Source of the DNA: Symbiodinium microadriaticum
Taxonomy: Eukaryota > Sar > Dinophyceae > Suessiales > Symbiodiniaceae
DNA length: 64,000 nucleotides
Assembly (NCBI GenBank): GCA_001939145.1
Contig: LSRX01000432.1
Coordinates: 365,619 to 429,618 of the forward strand
Reading direction: 5' to 3'
In this document: in pieces, positions 28,346-40,800 of the stretch
How positions within the stretch are numbered: position 1 is the first letter of the stretch
Layout: the number at the start of each line of letters is the position of its first letter
Program-made: the position numbers and the translations under genes
The notes under the pieces: generated by a model
Database searches by the model: none
What the model was told of the DNA's origin: nothing
What the model saw: the letters and a program-made list of their open reading frames with translations, nothing else

Positions 28346-31300
28346 AGCCGCAACAAAAACAAAAATCACACAGTTTGACACGGTCCAAGCAAGCTTTTGA
28401 CTGAAGCGAGGTCGTGCTGCTTTGCTGGGAGGAGTTCCGCCGCGATGTGCGCCATTTTGTTGCTGGATGATGTCGCAGCATGTGCCAAGGCTGCTCAGGC
28501 TCGAAGGTCTTGCAGCAGACTGCCAGGTGGAAAGCCTCCAGCAGCTCCTCGACACATTGTGGAAGAGCTACACGCAGGAAACCCTGCGAGACAGCACCAA
28601 GGTGGGGCGACTGCGAAAGAGTTAGCTCCACACAGACGACATCCTTGACAACGGCAAAAGCATCAGCTTTAGAGTAGGCCTGTGGGCGGTGGATTGAACC
28701 GATCCTGCAAAAGTCTGCAAACAACCAGGCCACAGTGTCCTGAACCCCTGATCCCATCCGAGGATGAACTGAACAGCAGCGATGAATTTCCATAATGCTG
28801 AAGCCTCTGAGCAGAGGCAGCGGAAGTTCTTCCGCACCTGTCAATCCGAGCAATAAACAGGAGGGAGCCATATTAATTCTCGCGGTATTCAATCAGTAGT
28901 AGCGTAGCCGTCTAACACCAGTCGATCGGCAGTCACAAAGACACAGACCCAGATGCGCGAACACGGACACGAGAACGGCCGGGCGTCATGGTCCAACGCA
29001 TACTGCAGACGCTTTGATCTATCAACCTGCGTCTGCCACACAGAAGCGCCCAAGTCGGCAACCAAGAAGTCGTCGTCCCAATGTGCAACGTTGCCACCAG
29101 GTGGGCGACCTCCTCGTCGATTTCTGGGTTGAGGCTTTCGCACACAGCACGCTGGCGCTGATCATCTGGTGGCAGTCGCGAGTGTAAGCCAGCAGGTGCT
29201 GAACTATCGGCTCAGCGCTGCCGGCTGGATCTCGAAAGTGGTCGTAGAGCAGGCGTGCTGGTCGAATGGAAGCTTGTCTGGAACCAGCACGCATGACGTG
29301 TGTGAGTCCGGAGATATGTTCAGGCTGCTTCTGTACCTTCCCAGCCTGGGCCCCGCACTACAAGCACAGCATTCGGGTCCGGCCAGGGCTACAAGAACTG
29401 TGCATGCGTGTTGCCCGCGTGGCAGTGAGGCAGCAGCAAAGGAGACAGGCGCAATTTGCGAGGGTTGCTGGGCAACTGTCGCAGCGAGACACAGCAGACA
29501 ATATGGACTGTTGCCTCGTTGTTCCCGTCATGTTATCACACACTTACCTCTACTGAACTGTATTGCATGCAGCATGTCGCTGCAGTCCCAGAATGGAGGT
29601 TCGGCAAGAGCAGCAGAAGAGATTGAAGGAGAGGCTCGGTGGCAAGAAGAACACGGAACGATGGCTGCAGAGGCTTCTACAATTCGCTCATGGAATTTCC
29701 ATAACCCATCTCAGGCGCAAGCATCGCGAGCAGGAGATTCGCGAGCAGGTGCGGCCACAGTGGTGGTGGCTTGTGCCTTTCCCCTCGCGGCCCTCGCGAG
29801 CTTAGGATGACCGGAATGCAGACTCGCCGGCCGTCGAGCCGGAGGCCTCGCGGAGCCTCAGAGGGTCGCAGACTGTCGAGTCTGGGTGCCTGGGAAGGTG
29901 CAGGAGGCTGCGGAGTCGCAGGTCGAGGTTGCCCGAAGCTCAGGTCTTCTGCAAGCTCCGTGATGTTTTGATATGCTTTGCACATTTTTGCACCTTGAGG
30001 CAGCGGATGTCCTGGACCAAGTCACGTCCCACAGTGCTGGGCTTACTCGTGGCCTCAAATCAAGTTGCGGTTCAGCCTCTTTCCTTGCAGCTCGCTCCTG
30101 AGTCACAGGCATTTTGTATGTCATGCGTCCCAACCTCCCTTTGGTGGACAGCCGCACGCTGCTTTCCTCCTTGCTTCTTGGCAGCTCAAGTTCGACAGCG
30201 CCTGCAAGATCAGCTGGAGAGCAGCGCATTATGGCAGATTGGCACAGTGTGGCACAGTGTGACAATGTGATGTTGGCGTGTTCGAGGCATTCGCTGCCCC
30301 AGCTTCGACAGGCCGACATTTTCCCGAAAACTTTCCTGCAGCTCGTCATGCCTCATCTCTCCCGATGCTTATGGCATTGAATGCCTGCACTGTCTGATGA
30401 CTCTTCTGCCCGTGCCTTCACGCTTTGAAGGCCCAAGCAGCCCTGGAGCATTCCTATGATCTAGACCTGGCGCGGTGCTACTACACCGTGCCTGGTCCAT
30501 TTACAGTGTTCCCCATTGCTGAAAAACAACTCTCCAGCGAGCAACTGCAGGTTCGGTGTGCGATGTGTCTTGTTGAAAGCTGCGTGGAGGGAGGGTCTTA
30601 GCCTCAAATCAAGTGCCATCACCTTGGCCTTAAGATGCACTGCACCAGATGCAGCCTCACCTTGCGCTGTTTTGAAGCTTCTGAGGTCAGAGACTGGAGG
30701 CGCACTGCCCGGCCACAAGGCCTCAAGCCTGCACCAGAAATTGTGTGCTATCTTGCAGCGGCACAGGTCATCGAGGATGGCATCCACGAGCTGGACAGCT
30801 TCAGCCTTTGCACACGTTATCACAGGGTACATCGTGTCACTTCCCCATGGCAAGTTCAAGACAGCGTTTGCTGAGGCTTGATCAGCTCTATCGAGCGAGA
30901 CCACATGAAGGCAGGGATGTCCAAATGCTGCACATCCGAGCACTCCCACTTAAAGACCACCCCGGACATCGTAGTCAATGGGTCTGAGGGTTTCGCAGTG
31001 CTACTTTGTGACGCGAAACGCTGTCTGAGGTTTCTGTCTTCTTGTTCATCTCTTCCCTCTGCTTCGCCAGGCAAGTTGCAGTCTCGTTGCATCGAAAGTA
31101 ATGCTGGTGAACTGCGCGATGCGTCGTGAATGAGCTACGAAGTCTTGAGGCATCATCACCTCTCGTCATCTCGCACCACACCCAATGCAGCCCATGCGGC
31201 AAACTTTCTGGTAGGAAGCCGAGAGTCTGAACTGTACGCCTGTCCGAGCTGATTACACTGGCTCGTATGTGAGGTGCCGCCTGGCGTATTGCTTTCGTTG

Positions 31301-34300
31301 CTTGTCCTTCTGCGACATCACCTTCAACCCCTGGCAGTCGCGGCCTGTTCGATTTCTGTCTGAGCTGGCTGAGTTGTGTTTGGAGTGCCTGGCTCTTGTC
31401 TGAGGCTTCTGGACCGAGTGCTGAGCTTGAGACGATCCAACAGCTCCAGCTTTTTGCACAGGCCTTGTGCAATGCCCTCGAACGTCTTGCGCGCACCAAG
31501 AAATGGCACCCCTGGCTAGGAGACTATTTGGCGCATTTTCATATGCCTGAAGGACTCTCGCAAGCTTTTCTTTTCAGCATTGGCCTCACATCCCCACCAA
31601 TGCGAAGGATTACATCATCTACTCGCAGCTCGCCGTCCCCGGTGGTTTCGTGTCGCTAGCACCTTCGCAGCGCACGGGGGATCTTGGCATAGCAGAGGCG
31701 AGCTATCAGTGAGATGGCAACAGCCAGACTAAGCCGTGTGTTCGGATGTGGTCTGAGTCTAAGTGCAAGTGTTGGAGAGATTTCGGCTTGAACAGCGGCA
31801 GAAAGTTGTCAGGGCACCGCACGGGAGTGGGCTGCGGCGGTGGGGGCGGTCATCGTTGGAGACATGGACATTCTTGGAGGTCTCCAAGGCAGGCGCGGCC
31901 ACCTCGCAAGCAAACATTGACGCTGCCCTGTGAAGGTGCAGCCGCTGAGCGGGCTGCTGGGAAGGGAGTCTCAGGCTTGGAGGCTGGCCACCTGTCGCCC
32001 GCATGTTGCTCTGGGGCCGCCCTTGGGCTTTTCGGGAGGCTGGTGAGCTCCATCCCTTGCGCCAGCTCTGCACCCCCATGGAGGTCCAACAAGTAAGACG
32101 TGTACTTCGCAAATCGGCTGACATGACGTGCCAGGTGCCCTTATCACTTCTGCCCTCCACCTTCATTCCGCGCATGTTGGCATGCTGCGCTTCTGCAGGA
32201 AGATGCTGTAGCATCCTAATTGGAAGCTTGTCGACAACTCTTGGTTCGCTACAGATGCATAGGTCCAGCTACGCTGTTGCAGCGCTCCTTGAAGATGAGA
32301 CTTGGCTGCACAATCTCTGCATGCTGGTGTATGTCAGAGTATGGGCTTAGGCTGGTGAAGGCTCTATCTAAGCCGACTGATATCCCGACCTGTCAGGAAC
32401 GACTATGCTCTGAGCCTGGAACTCAAAAGTGCTCATCTTTCGTTGCAAATGTGCTGGAGACGGTTGGAAAGGCTGGCAGCTACTGAACCACTTCCCGGCC
32501 CTACAAGGCTGTTTCCATCGCGGCTGCATGTGGCAGTCGCACAATGGACCCTGCAGAAGAGTGACTTGCTCAGGAGATCATGTTGAAATGGCCGTTCGGA
32601 TTGCAGAACAGTTCAAGGCAAGAACAGTGCAACCGTGCCGGCTGTAGAGGATAACTGGATCGCACGATCGGATCCGTGGGTTTGTCGTGGATTCTTCTGA
32701 AAGGAGCTGCGACAGTTGCTCGAGACTAGAGACAAGCCGGCTGTGCAGGCAGCCCATGGGATGGAGTCAGAGTGGTGCTGGAGTCGTAGTGTTGATTCTT
32801 TCTTGCAGGAAGAGGAGGAATCTGAGTCCAAGGCAGATCAGCCCTGAGTCTGGACATTGCTGCAAAGGCAAGAAACGGCATGGGACTTGTAAGCAGGTTT
32901 CCAGCGATGTATCGGGGCTGGATCAGCAGCTGGAGGAAGAGTTGGAGGCGTCCGGGATCACTACTCGAGTGCGCTGACACTCTCTCAGAGGGACTGTGTG
33001 ACCCTGGCTTCGATGTGCGAAATTGTGAGGCGTGCTTGGCAAAGCTGGCTGAGACACTTCCCGCCGCTCAAGGCTGGACAGTGCCGTAGCCGCCGTAACT
33101 CGCAGCGGCCCCAGCGGCCTTTGCTCCTCGCGTCAAATCCCTGTCTCCGTCTAGGTGAGTCGGGAGCGCAGCATGTGCCAGCGCCTCGTTCTTGGGAGGG
33201 CGGCTGAACTTCGCGCAGCCCAAGTCTAGCCACCAGATGAATGGCCCATGAAGCAGATTATGTAAGCTGCAACTCAATCGAAAACGAAGGAGCAAGCTGC
33301 GAGCCACCGATGTCAACACAAGAGCGAATAATTCAGTCGTGCAGGCTAGGTTGGCTATCACGGCCGCTGCTTGCATTCTATGTCCTCGTTGATCTAGCAG
33401 AGCCTTGGACTGCAACTGGCCGTCATGACTTCGCGAACTGTCTGCAACTTATACTTCAATGCAGGTGTCAGCAGCCCCATTCAGCCAGATGAGCACATTC
33501 CTGCTCAAGAAAGCAACGCTCCCAAACTGCCAATCTGTGCAGCGCCGCTGGTCGTAGCTCGCATTCAGACAGCCGTAACCCTCTTGTATCCACGAGATGT
33601 GAGGCAACGCATTGGCTGGTTGCCGAGGAGCCCGGCTTTCAGCACTCGAAATGGTCGAGACATGTCATTGGCAGCGAAGCAGGATTCCATTTCGCTCTTT
33701 CTCATTGCCTCATTGCAAGCTTCAGTAGGAAGTGGGCCCTGGCGTTGAACCGGTCGTCGCGGATGCCATGCGGAGCTTCTTCCAGACGTGGGCTGGACCC
33801 CCATGGTCTCAGAGAGCCTTGTTGAAGTCGAATTTTCGATGACAGGTGGAACGGCTCTGTGTCCTGATTGAAGTCCGTCCAGAGCTACGAGGCTGACGGA
33901 CACGGCCGGAATCCTCCTGCCGCTGCCATGACTCTTGTCAGATCGAGCCTCCCTGGCTTCCATCATCCTGGGCATTGAAACTCTGCCGTCAGAGCCAGCT
34001 CTGCTGAAGTCGATGCCTTAGATTCTCGGGCCGATGTGCCGGGCACGATGCTAACCGTTACAAGAATCACTAGAACTCAGCTCTGCAGGCGGCATTTCCT
34101 GCCAATTGGGTGTTTCACAACAGATGTTCACAACAGAGTCACTTGGGAGTTGAGTAGAATGGAGTAGATCAATGTTTGCACGTCGGGGCTGGCTCCAGGA
34201 GTAAGAGTAAGTCGAGTTGGCACTTACTCCTCGTTTTCGTTGCGTGTGCCGTCTCTCATCCCGGGAGTTGTTGAAACTTGATGACACTTGCAACTCCCTT

Positions 34301-34320
34301 GATTCCTCTGCCCTTGCTTC
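28346..34320. other. Unassigned region with no recognised gene
   Basis: Many 60-170-codon frames overlap on both strands without a domain. The most protein-like pieces on the plus strand are 29590-29760 (charged helix rich in Arg/Lys/Glu/Gln) and 32905-33090 (VSSDVSGLDQQLEEELEASG, and in another frame CDPGFDVRNCEACLAKLAET), which may be exons. GCAGG-type junction words are frequent on the plus strand. Confidence 0.4.
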
Positions 34321-34420
34321 CGTCAGTCCGTCCCTCTGTCTCGGTCTGTCTAAGTCTATGTCTGGCTGTCTGTCTGCCTGGATGCCTTGTTGTCTTTCCG
34401 TCTGCCTGTCTTTGCGTGCG
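34320..34420. repeat. Degenerate (CTGT/CCGT) tetranucleotide tract
   Basis: Repeated GTCTGTC, GTCCGTC and CTGCCTG words over about 100 bases; the coding frames here are not supported. Confidence 0.75.
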
Positions 34421-35506
34421 TGGCTCGGTGTTGCTGGGTTAATTACTGAAGAATCTGGCAATCAGATTTCATAAAATGGAATGTGCTCCAGGTCCCACCT
34501 CAATCGCCTGCATACTCAGCGGCATGCGATCCTGTCGCTGGTGGAAAGCGTGGACTTGGTCAAGAAAGGACCGCAGCCGACGGTAGCAGTTAAGCTGGAA
34601 GGCCATGCAGTCAGGACAAACGTCAGCTTCGCAAAGAACGCTTGCAAGACACCCAGCTGGCCCTCTCTGTGTCGCAGTCAGAGATGGCTCATCGCGGTTC
34701 CGCTTTGGGCTTAGGAGGCGTTAGCGTCGCTCGGTACATGTACGCATGCACGTTTTGCAAGACAGGTCTTGTAGAAAAAGCGCCCGTACTTGAAAAGCAC
34801 GAGCACGTGCTTTAAAGAGATCTTAAGCGACACGTGATAGTGTGCCAGTTGCAGCTGAGATTGCAAAAAGAAACAAAGGATGTACGAAGCGAGTGCAGTA
34901 GCATCAAAGGCAGAGCACCATGAAGCTTACAGTGGGCAGCACCTGCATAAAACGTCATGTATCAAGGAGTTGCTTGTCTAGCAACAAGTTTCACTCGGGC
35001 ACTTGTTGCCACAATACGCAGACGATGGCAGAGTTGCACGCGTCGCCAGCCCTTCGACTGGCCAGCGCAGCTTCCATGGAAGTGATCTTATTGGCGGTAC
35101 TCCCACTGCTGGCTTGCGTCTGGGTGGAAGTGTCTGCTACGCTTGTCGCTAGTTCATGTCGACGGCTTTTGCGCAGCCTGCTTATGATAGCTGAAGGTAG
35201 TGCTATACCAAAGAGCACAGTGCTGCAACAACTTCGGCAACGAGAGCAACATGCGGAGTGGACCGAGGAGCCAAAATCTGCCAGGCGATTCAGTTCTCGG
35301 GGATTGAGAGTCCCACTGCGGTTCTGTTCAGGAGGCGGTCGATGAGGAGGAGCATCTGTCTCTGAGTCCTCAATAAGGCCTTCCTTTTAAATTTAGTTTA
35401 TCGCTTTCGCTTATTTTTCGGGATCTCGTTTTTAAGTTGATTGTGTTTTTGTGTGTGTGTGTATGTATTTTTATATAATANTGTGTGTGTGTGTGCGCGC
35501 GCGCGG

Positions 35507-35537
<31 letters not shown>

Positions 35538-36114
35538 CGTGTGCGTTGCGTGTGCGTTGCGTGTGCGTGTGCGTGTGCGTGTCCGTGTGGGTGTGGGTGT
35601 GGGTGTGGGTGTGGGTGTGGGGCAGGGGGCCAGGGTCCTGTAGGTGCATTTCACGCAAGTCTTTATTTCCAGTCTATGGTTAGGGTGTCTTGAAACGTCT
35701 CGTCGAGCGCACTCGTGTTTGTTGGGGCTGGCTGCTCTTTTTTCGTCAGTTGCGGGGAGGCGCGCGGCCGACAGCGGTCTTTTTCTGTCCGAATCGGGGC
35801 GCATGCAGGGTTGCAAGCGGTGCAGCCGGCACAAGCGGCACCAGCCGCCGCAGTCGGCATAGCCAATGCAGCCGGCACGTCGGTGCACGAGGCGCTTCCG
35901 TGATGACCGCGGTGCATCGGCGCACCGCGCATCGGCGCAACTGTCGGGTGCCACGCTCATTGCCCCCGCACTCTTTTAAATTTGTTGTTTCGAGCAGTGG
36001 GTTCAGTCAATGATCCCTGTTGATCCATGTTGTTGGTGAATATAGTGAATCCAGCGCATGCAGCTTGCTGACACAAGGCAGACTGGGCCGGGCAGGGAGC
36101 TGTGCCCAGTGTGG
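34421..36114. other. Spacer with (GT)n microsatellite at 35447-35622
   Basis: A (GT)n/(GC)n/(GGGTGT)n tract with one ambiguous base at 35481 occupies 35447-35622. A frame at 34920-35345 (141 codons, with a hydrophobic stretch LLAVLPLLACVWVEVSATLV) could encode a small membrane segment but has no homologue I recognise. 35690-36010 is GC-rich with overlapping frames on both strands. Confidence 0.45.
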
Positions 36115-36187
36115 TGTAGCACACGTGTGTGAGTAGGAACAAGCGTTCGCGGTCGACCGAGATATTTCGGCTCGATCGCCAATTTCA
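36115..36187 (+). repeat. Left LTR-like repeat
   Basis: Matches 37131-37203 over 73 bases with about four mismatches. The near-palindrome CACACGTGTGTG lies at 36120-36131, and CGGTCGACCG lies in the middle. Confidence 0.75.
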
Positions 36188-36222
36188 GCCCTCTCCTAGC
36201 TTTGTCGCATTTCGTCGCCTCC

Positions 36223-36807
36223 ATGGCTTCCTCCAGCGACTTCGCCGACTTTGCCGCCGCTGCCAGGCTCGATCTGGAGGATGTCGACCTCGGCGGACTT
36301 CTACCACCTGGCCTGGAGGAGAGCCCACGGCGGGCGACATTGGAGAGATCGCCGTGCCGCTCATGTCGGGCGGCGCGGCTGGCGATTCCGTCCCCTTCGG
36401 GCATTGCCGCTCTGGACCTGTTCGCCTTCCACGACGCGGCGGTCCAAGCGGATGGGGCCATCTTCATCCGGAGCTTCATCACTGAGGCGTCCGTTGAGGC
36501 GCTCACGGCGGCCATTTGCGCGTTGTCGCCCTTACAAAAAGAGACCAGAAATCATTTGTCGCCTGAGGACTGCGGCTGGGATTTTTTTCTCCTCCTCCCA
36601 GGCCCGCCCTATTGGGCGGCCGCCCCTGGCATGCAGCATTCCTTGGCTTTTTGGTTGGGTCAGGTGCGGGCAGCCACTGGCTGGAAGGCCAGGACAGACG
36701 GCCGTTACGCCCGAGCAGTGGGTCCCGGCTCCAGGACCCAGGTGTTGCTGGACGAGCGCCTGGGCAGAGCTGGCGACCTTTTGCGACAAATTTTTGCTGA
36801 AGGTTAG
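36223..36807 (+). CDS. Uncharacterised ORF of the mini retroelement
   Basis: 195 codons from an ATG in good context (CCTCCATGG), 36 bases after the left repeat. It is Ala/Leu/Asp/Arg-rich: acidic start (SDFADFAAAARLDLEDVDLG), CRSCRAARL (one CxxC), then GWDFFLLLPGPPYW. The last 70 residues (QVRAATGWKARTDGRYARAV) run up to the decayed RT, so this may be the pol N-terminal region rather than gag. The frame ends at TAG 36805; RT motifs continue in other frames. Confidence 0.45.
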   Translation: MASSSDFADFAAAARLDLEDVDLGGLLPPGLEESPRRATLERSPCRSCRAARLAIPSPSGIAALDLFAFHDAAVQADGAIFIRSFITEASVEALTAAICALSPLQKETRNHLSPEDCGWDFFLLLPGPPYWAAAPGMQHSLAFWLGQVRAATGWKARTDGRYARAVGPGSRTQVLLDERLGRAGDLLRQIFAEG

Positions 36808-36817
36808 GGGCCCTTGG

Positions 36818-37060
36818 TGTTCGGCCACGACCTTCAGAACGCCTATTGGGCGGTCACGCACCCCGGCCATTGCGGGACGGTGCTTTTGTGGTTTCACTTC
36901 GCCACGTGTTTTGGCGCGGCCGCCAGCGTCTGGAACTTCAACAGGGCGGCCGACGCGGTCCAGATGCTCATCCGGACCATCCTCATCCATCCTCCTGGTC
37001 CTCGACCACTTCGTCGACGGGTCTCCGGGGCGCGCCAGGGAGCACAGGGCGTTGACCTCG
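36818..37060 (+). pseudogene. Reverse transcriptase remnant
   Basis: FGHDLQNAYWAV at about 36820 matches the first catalytic box of many retroelement RTs (D-x-x-x-A-Y), followed by CFGAAASVWNFNRAADAV, a palm segment typical of RTs predicted in dinoflagellates. About 100 bases later, in another frame, VLDHFVDGSPG at 36998-37030 takes the place of the YxDD box with Gly for the second Asp. At least one frameshift and the substitution make it inactive. Confidence 0.6.
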
Positions 37061-37130
37061 CGCTGCGGAGCCACAGGGGGTCGTATAGCAGGTTTGGCTG
37101 ACACGTTGTTAGCATATATAGCGCTTGTTG

Positions 37131-37203
37131 TGTAGCACACGTGTGTGGGTAGGAACCAGCGTTCGCGGTCGACCGAGATATGTCGGCTGGATCGCCAATT
37201 TCA
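37131..37203 (+). repeat. Right LTR-like repeat
   Basis: Direct copy of 36115-36187. Sequence after it (CACCGACCCTAGTC) does not match the sequence after the left copy, so this is a terminal repeat and not the start of a second tandem unit. Confidence 0.75.
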
Positions 37204-37690
37204 GCACCGACCCTAGTCGCCCTTAGGGTGATTTCGACTGACAGGGTGTCAGGATATCGGCCGGCACTCACCTTCTCGGGCGATGCTCGGGGTGCAGAAG
37301 CTCGGCACCGGCATCGAGTTTTCGGGCGGGGTGTCCGGCCGGGCGCAGCTTGCGCTACGACCAAAAAAAGGCCACTGCACCTTAGTAGCAGTAGGAGTTT
37401 TGGCTAGCACTCGTAAGCATAGGCTTGTTTGTCCCACATCACATCCATGGAGCAGCCATCCCTAAAAACAACCAAAAAGAGCAGCGTGCTTTTCCAACAT
37501 CGCAGCAGTCGTTGACACGTGAAATGCATGCCCGAACATGTCTTTGTACATCGAGGAGCTGGTGATCCTGCAATGTGCCGTGCGGCAACGTGGAGTCAAA
37601 TCGGCCAAAGGTCATAGTTGTAGTGGTCGTCGTCGTCGTCGTAGTAGTAGTAGTAGTAGTAGTAAGTAGTAGGAGGTCAAGTCGTGGTGC
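37204..37690. other. Spacer with (GTC/GTA)n microsatellite at 37617-37672
   Basis: GTC triplets pass into GTA triplets (37617-37672). The GC-rich part 37204-37370 may belong to an older retroelement, but no motif proves it. Confidence 0.5.
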
Positions 37691-37820
37691 TAGGTTGAGC
37701 TTGCTGAGATGGGTGCGAGTGGTTGCTGCTCTCAGGAATGGTCATTCGGGCCGACTGGCTGCGGCGTTGCAGCGCGTGTCCGATCCAAATAGCCCCGACT
37801 ACGGCAAGTTCTTTTCCCAG
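37691..37820 (+). CDS. Exon with pro-kumamolisin (sedolisin/TPP1-type protease) prodomain
   Basis: The frame at 37705-37820 reads VVAALRNGHSGRLAAAL then QRVSDPNSPDYGKFFSQ. The pattern L-x-x-R-N...L...L...VSDP-x-SP-x-YGK is the hallmark of the activation domain of sedolisin serine peptidases (S53), which include tripeptidyl peptidase I. The exon ends at CAG followed by GCAGCG, again a GC donor. The left boundary is either the CAG at 37733 or further upstream. Catalytic-domain exons were not recognised downstream, so this may be a lone exon, a very intron-rich gene or a relic. Confidence 0.6.
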
Positions 37821-40800
37821 GCAGCGTAGATGTATAGTAGGCTTCAATAGAGACTTCAGTTAGCTGTTCCCACCCTGAGCCGGCGCAAGAGAGATTGAGG
37901 CAGAACTCCAAGCCCTGACGAAGCCCCTGGATGCTGATGTTGAGGCACCAGCTTCGACTCCGAGTGAAATCATGCTCCCCATGCGCATTGCAAGAGTCTC
38001 TTGCGCAAGGCTGTTGAGCGCCTTCTGCACCGGGGGCATCCCCAATGGGATGACACGGGTGCATTCGTAACGGCAGTTCTGCAAGTGAGCGCGGTCCACG
38101 ATACGATGGGCCGCCTGGTAAGACCGAGCATTCATGCAGTGTGACGCATGTCATACCATGATCATTCGACATACGTTGATGTGAGCCAAGGAGGTCGTGT
38201 CGTAAGGCTTTGTCGGTCTGGGCAAGACGACACATCTCACAGGCATCTCATTACATGCCCGCTTTTTAAAGTGTTCTTTGCTTACATGCTTCCGGAGATG
38301 CCAGCTGTGAGGCGATGTTTGCTGAGACATCGTGGTGGAAGTGTTCCTCCACAGCTGGATGGTTCTTGTGCCCTGCGCTTGGATTCCATGCAGTGCGATT
38401 CGGCTGTCATGGAAACGGTGATGCCAAGGATGTTCTGCCTGGACCAGCAAGTCGACGTCCACCGCGAATTTACCAGTGAAGCGGTGCAACGACAAAAGCT
38501 CGATGCATCTGACCTTCATGAATGGCTGCACATCGCAAAGAGAGTGGGAACGGACTTTCTGCCTTAAGAAAACTTGGCGAAATGATGTTGATGGTTGCAA
38601 CATTGACTATCAGAGGGGCATATGGTGAAAGTTAGCTGACAAGGTGGACTTCTTGTCATCGGCCATTACATCTCTGAACCGAGAGGAGGAGGACAGTTCC
38701 AAGGCCCATCCCCTTTTCAGTGTGGCAAGAAGTCTGGAGTACAACATCTTTTTCAATGATGGAGCAGATTACATGACCTGAATCTGTGGGGTTGAAAGAG
38801 ATCGGAATGAGCAGAGTCTTGTCGCCGGTTGAGAAGCGCATGTCTGGCTCCAGAAGTTCCAGTGTCGCCCACATTGCAGGTGACAGGAACTGAAGCTGGT
38901 GACCGCCATCGCCTCAGACTCGTGCAAGCTTCTTGCAGACTAGATGGAATTTGTTATGAGAGCGTCTAAGTCCAAGTACTCAAAGGAAGTGAAGAGGCTC
39001 AGCATTGAGGCAGCAACTGCGAATCTATGCCCCCGAACGTTGCCTTTCCACCCATCCACCAACCCACAGATGCACAAGAGCGTTGCCTTGACCCTGCTGA
39101 ACTCCGATGTTGGTACATCTTGGCCATCACAACCTGAGGCGAGGATGCTGTTCAGATCTCGGAAGGCTTAGGCTCCTCGAGGTGCCAACTGTTGGAAGTC
39201 CGCGTGTTTGTGTTATCCCGCCTGACTGTACCAGTAGCAGCTCAGTAGCAGGTACCTCCTGCGCTTTCTAGAGTATCTGGCGAGAGTGGCTGATCTCATG
39301 CACTCGGCCTCGCAGGACTTGTCATTCCCCTGCCGTAGTTGAGTAGGATCCCGACTTCCGAGAAGGGACGGAAGCAGAAGCATTATCATCCTGGCTAATG
39401 CTGTGACGTGTCGCCTCTGCTGGGATGTGGCTGCTTGTCCGGTCTTTGGGGTTGCCCATAGTTGCGCAGGATGCCGGCACACGAAAACCCAAGAAGACTT
39501 CTGTGGAGGCCACTGGCTTTCTTGGTGGCAGCACTATTCGTGCAGCTTGCTAACACACTCCTTTCTGAAGCTTGTTCAGACTCGACTTGTTGTGTCATGA
39601 GGCCGTGAGGCGGCGTGAAGCTGTGACACTGACGCTGGACGCCAAGCTGAGCAGCGGTGTGTTTCGGCTAAGCTGTTTCTTTCAGTGCCGCAGCACAGGT
39701 TCGAAAGCTCATCCACTGCTGGAGCTACCGCAGTCGAAATGAACGAGGAGACCATGGATGAGGAAGGGCCTCCTTCCATGTTGGAGGAGTCAACATGCCA
39801 ACTGCTGGCAGTGAGACGTCTCAGCAAAGTCTTATCAGGAAGCCTTCCTTTAATGGCCTGAAGTCATACAAAGGTTCCAAAGCCAGATCCAAACATGCGA
39901 GCAAGCGTAGAGTCATTGTCAACAGCGGCCTCTTTACAGGCTGCCGGGGTGACGAAGCTCTTCGACGTCCTTGCTGAGCCGTCATAACCTTGCATATGTC
40001 GAAACAGATGTCAACAGCCGGGCAGCGCAGCTGCTGGTCTGCACAAGGCCCAAGGGCATTGTTGCCAGACTGCTCTTCGAACTGGGCGGACATCGCCAGG
40101 CCACGTGTAGCACGACTGTCTGTCGGCTGGACCCTTCAGCAAACAGGCATTGGCTCTCTCAGAAATCACGAGCATCGACATCGTAGAAGCGAAGTCCTTA
40201 CATACCATGATCCTGAACTGCCCCGTGCACTTTCGCTGAAGCTCTGATCAGGTGATTGTAAATGCTTCGTTCAAGTGGAGCGATGGAGTTGGAAGCCCAG
40301 GCCACAGCTGCAGTCCTTTTGTAGCAGAGTCCTTGCCAGGAGAGCCAGAACAGCTTACTGAGCACTCTTCCCAGGCTCTCAGCTCAGCTGCTCAGCTTGA
40401 AGCTCGGAATTGAGACTTCAGACCCGCAGATCCCGCTTGCAGGTATCCAATGTCCATGGAGGCCTGCGACGGAGCCACGAGCGACTCCAGCTCAGTGATT
40501 CGAAGCGGAGGTGGTGCAGTACCTCGCACAGCATGAGAGGGCGATCCCTAGAGTGCGCTGCTCTGAGGTGGGCACACTGACTGCATTGAAGCTTGGGGGG
40601 GTTCTTTGTGCCTTGGAAGGCACCCTTGCTGGCTACATTGGCTTGCTTGGAATGCCGTGGCCAGCACTGGCCTTCCTGGCCTATGCTCCGCTTCGCAAAG
40701 GACACTCTGAAGTAGGGCACCAATGGCAGCCATCGGAATCAGTCCAGTGGCCATGAGGAGCAGAGTCGACGCTTCCCCGCACTGCATCGATGGGTCGAGG

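Larger units (their letters stand above)
36115..37203 (+). mobile_element. Mini retroelement with LTR-like direct terminal repeats
   Basis: Direct repeats of 73 bases at 36115-36187 and 37131-37203 differ at about four positions, begin TGTAGCACACGTGTGTG and end AATTTCA, so each has the TG...CA borders of LTRs. The 943-base interior holds an intact 195-codon frame and decayed RT motifs. No clear target-site duplication is seen (TGTGG on the left, GCACC on the right). The size suggests an internally deleted or TRIM-like LTR element. GC content and codon use are higher than the surroundings. Confidence 0.65.

Noticed and set aside
35441..35693. Cys/Val-rich frames across the GT repeat
   Set aside because: They encode only Val-Cys-Val strings and cross an ambiguous base.
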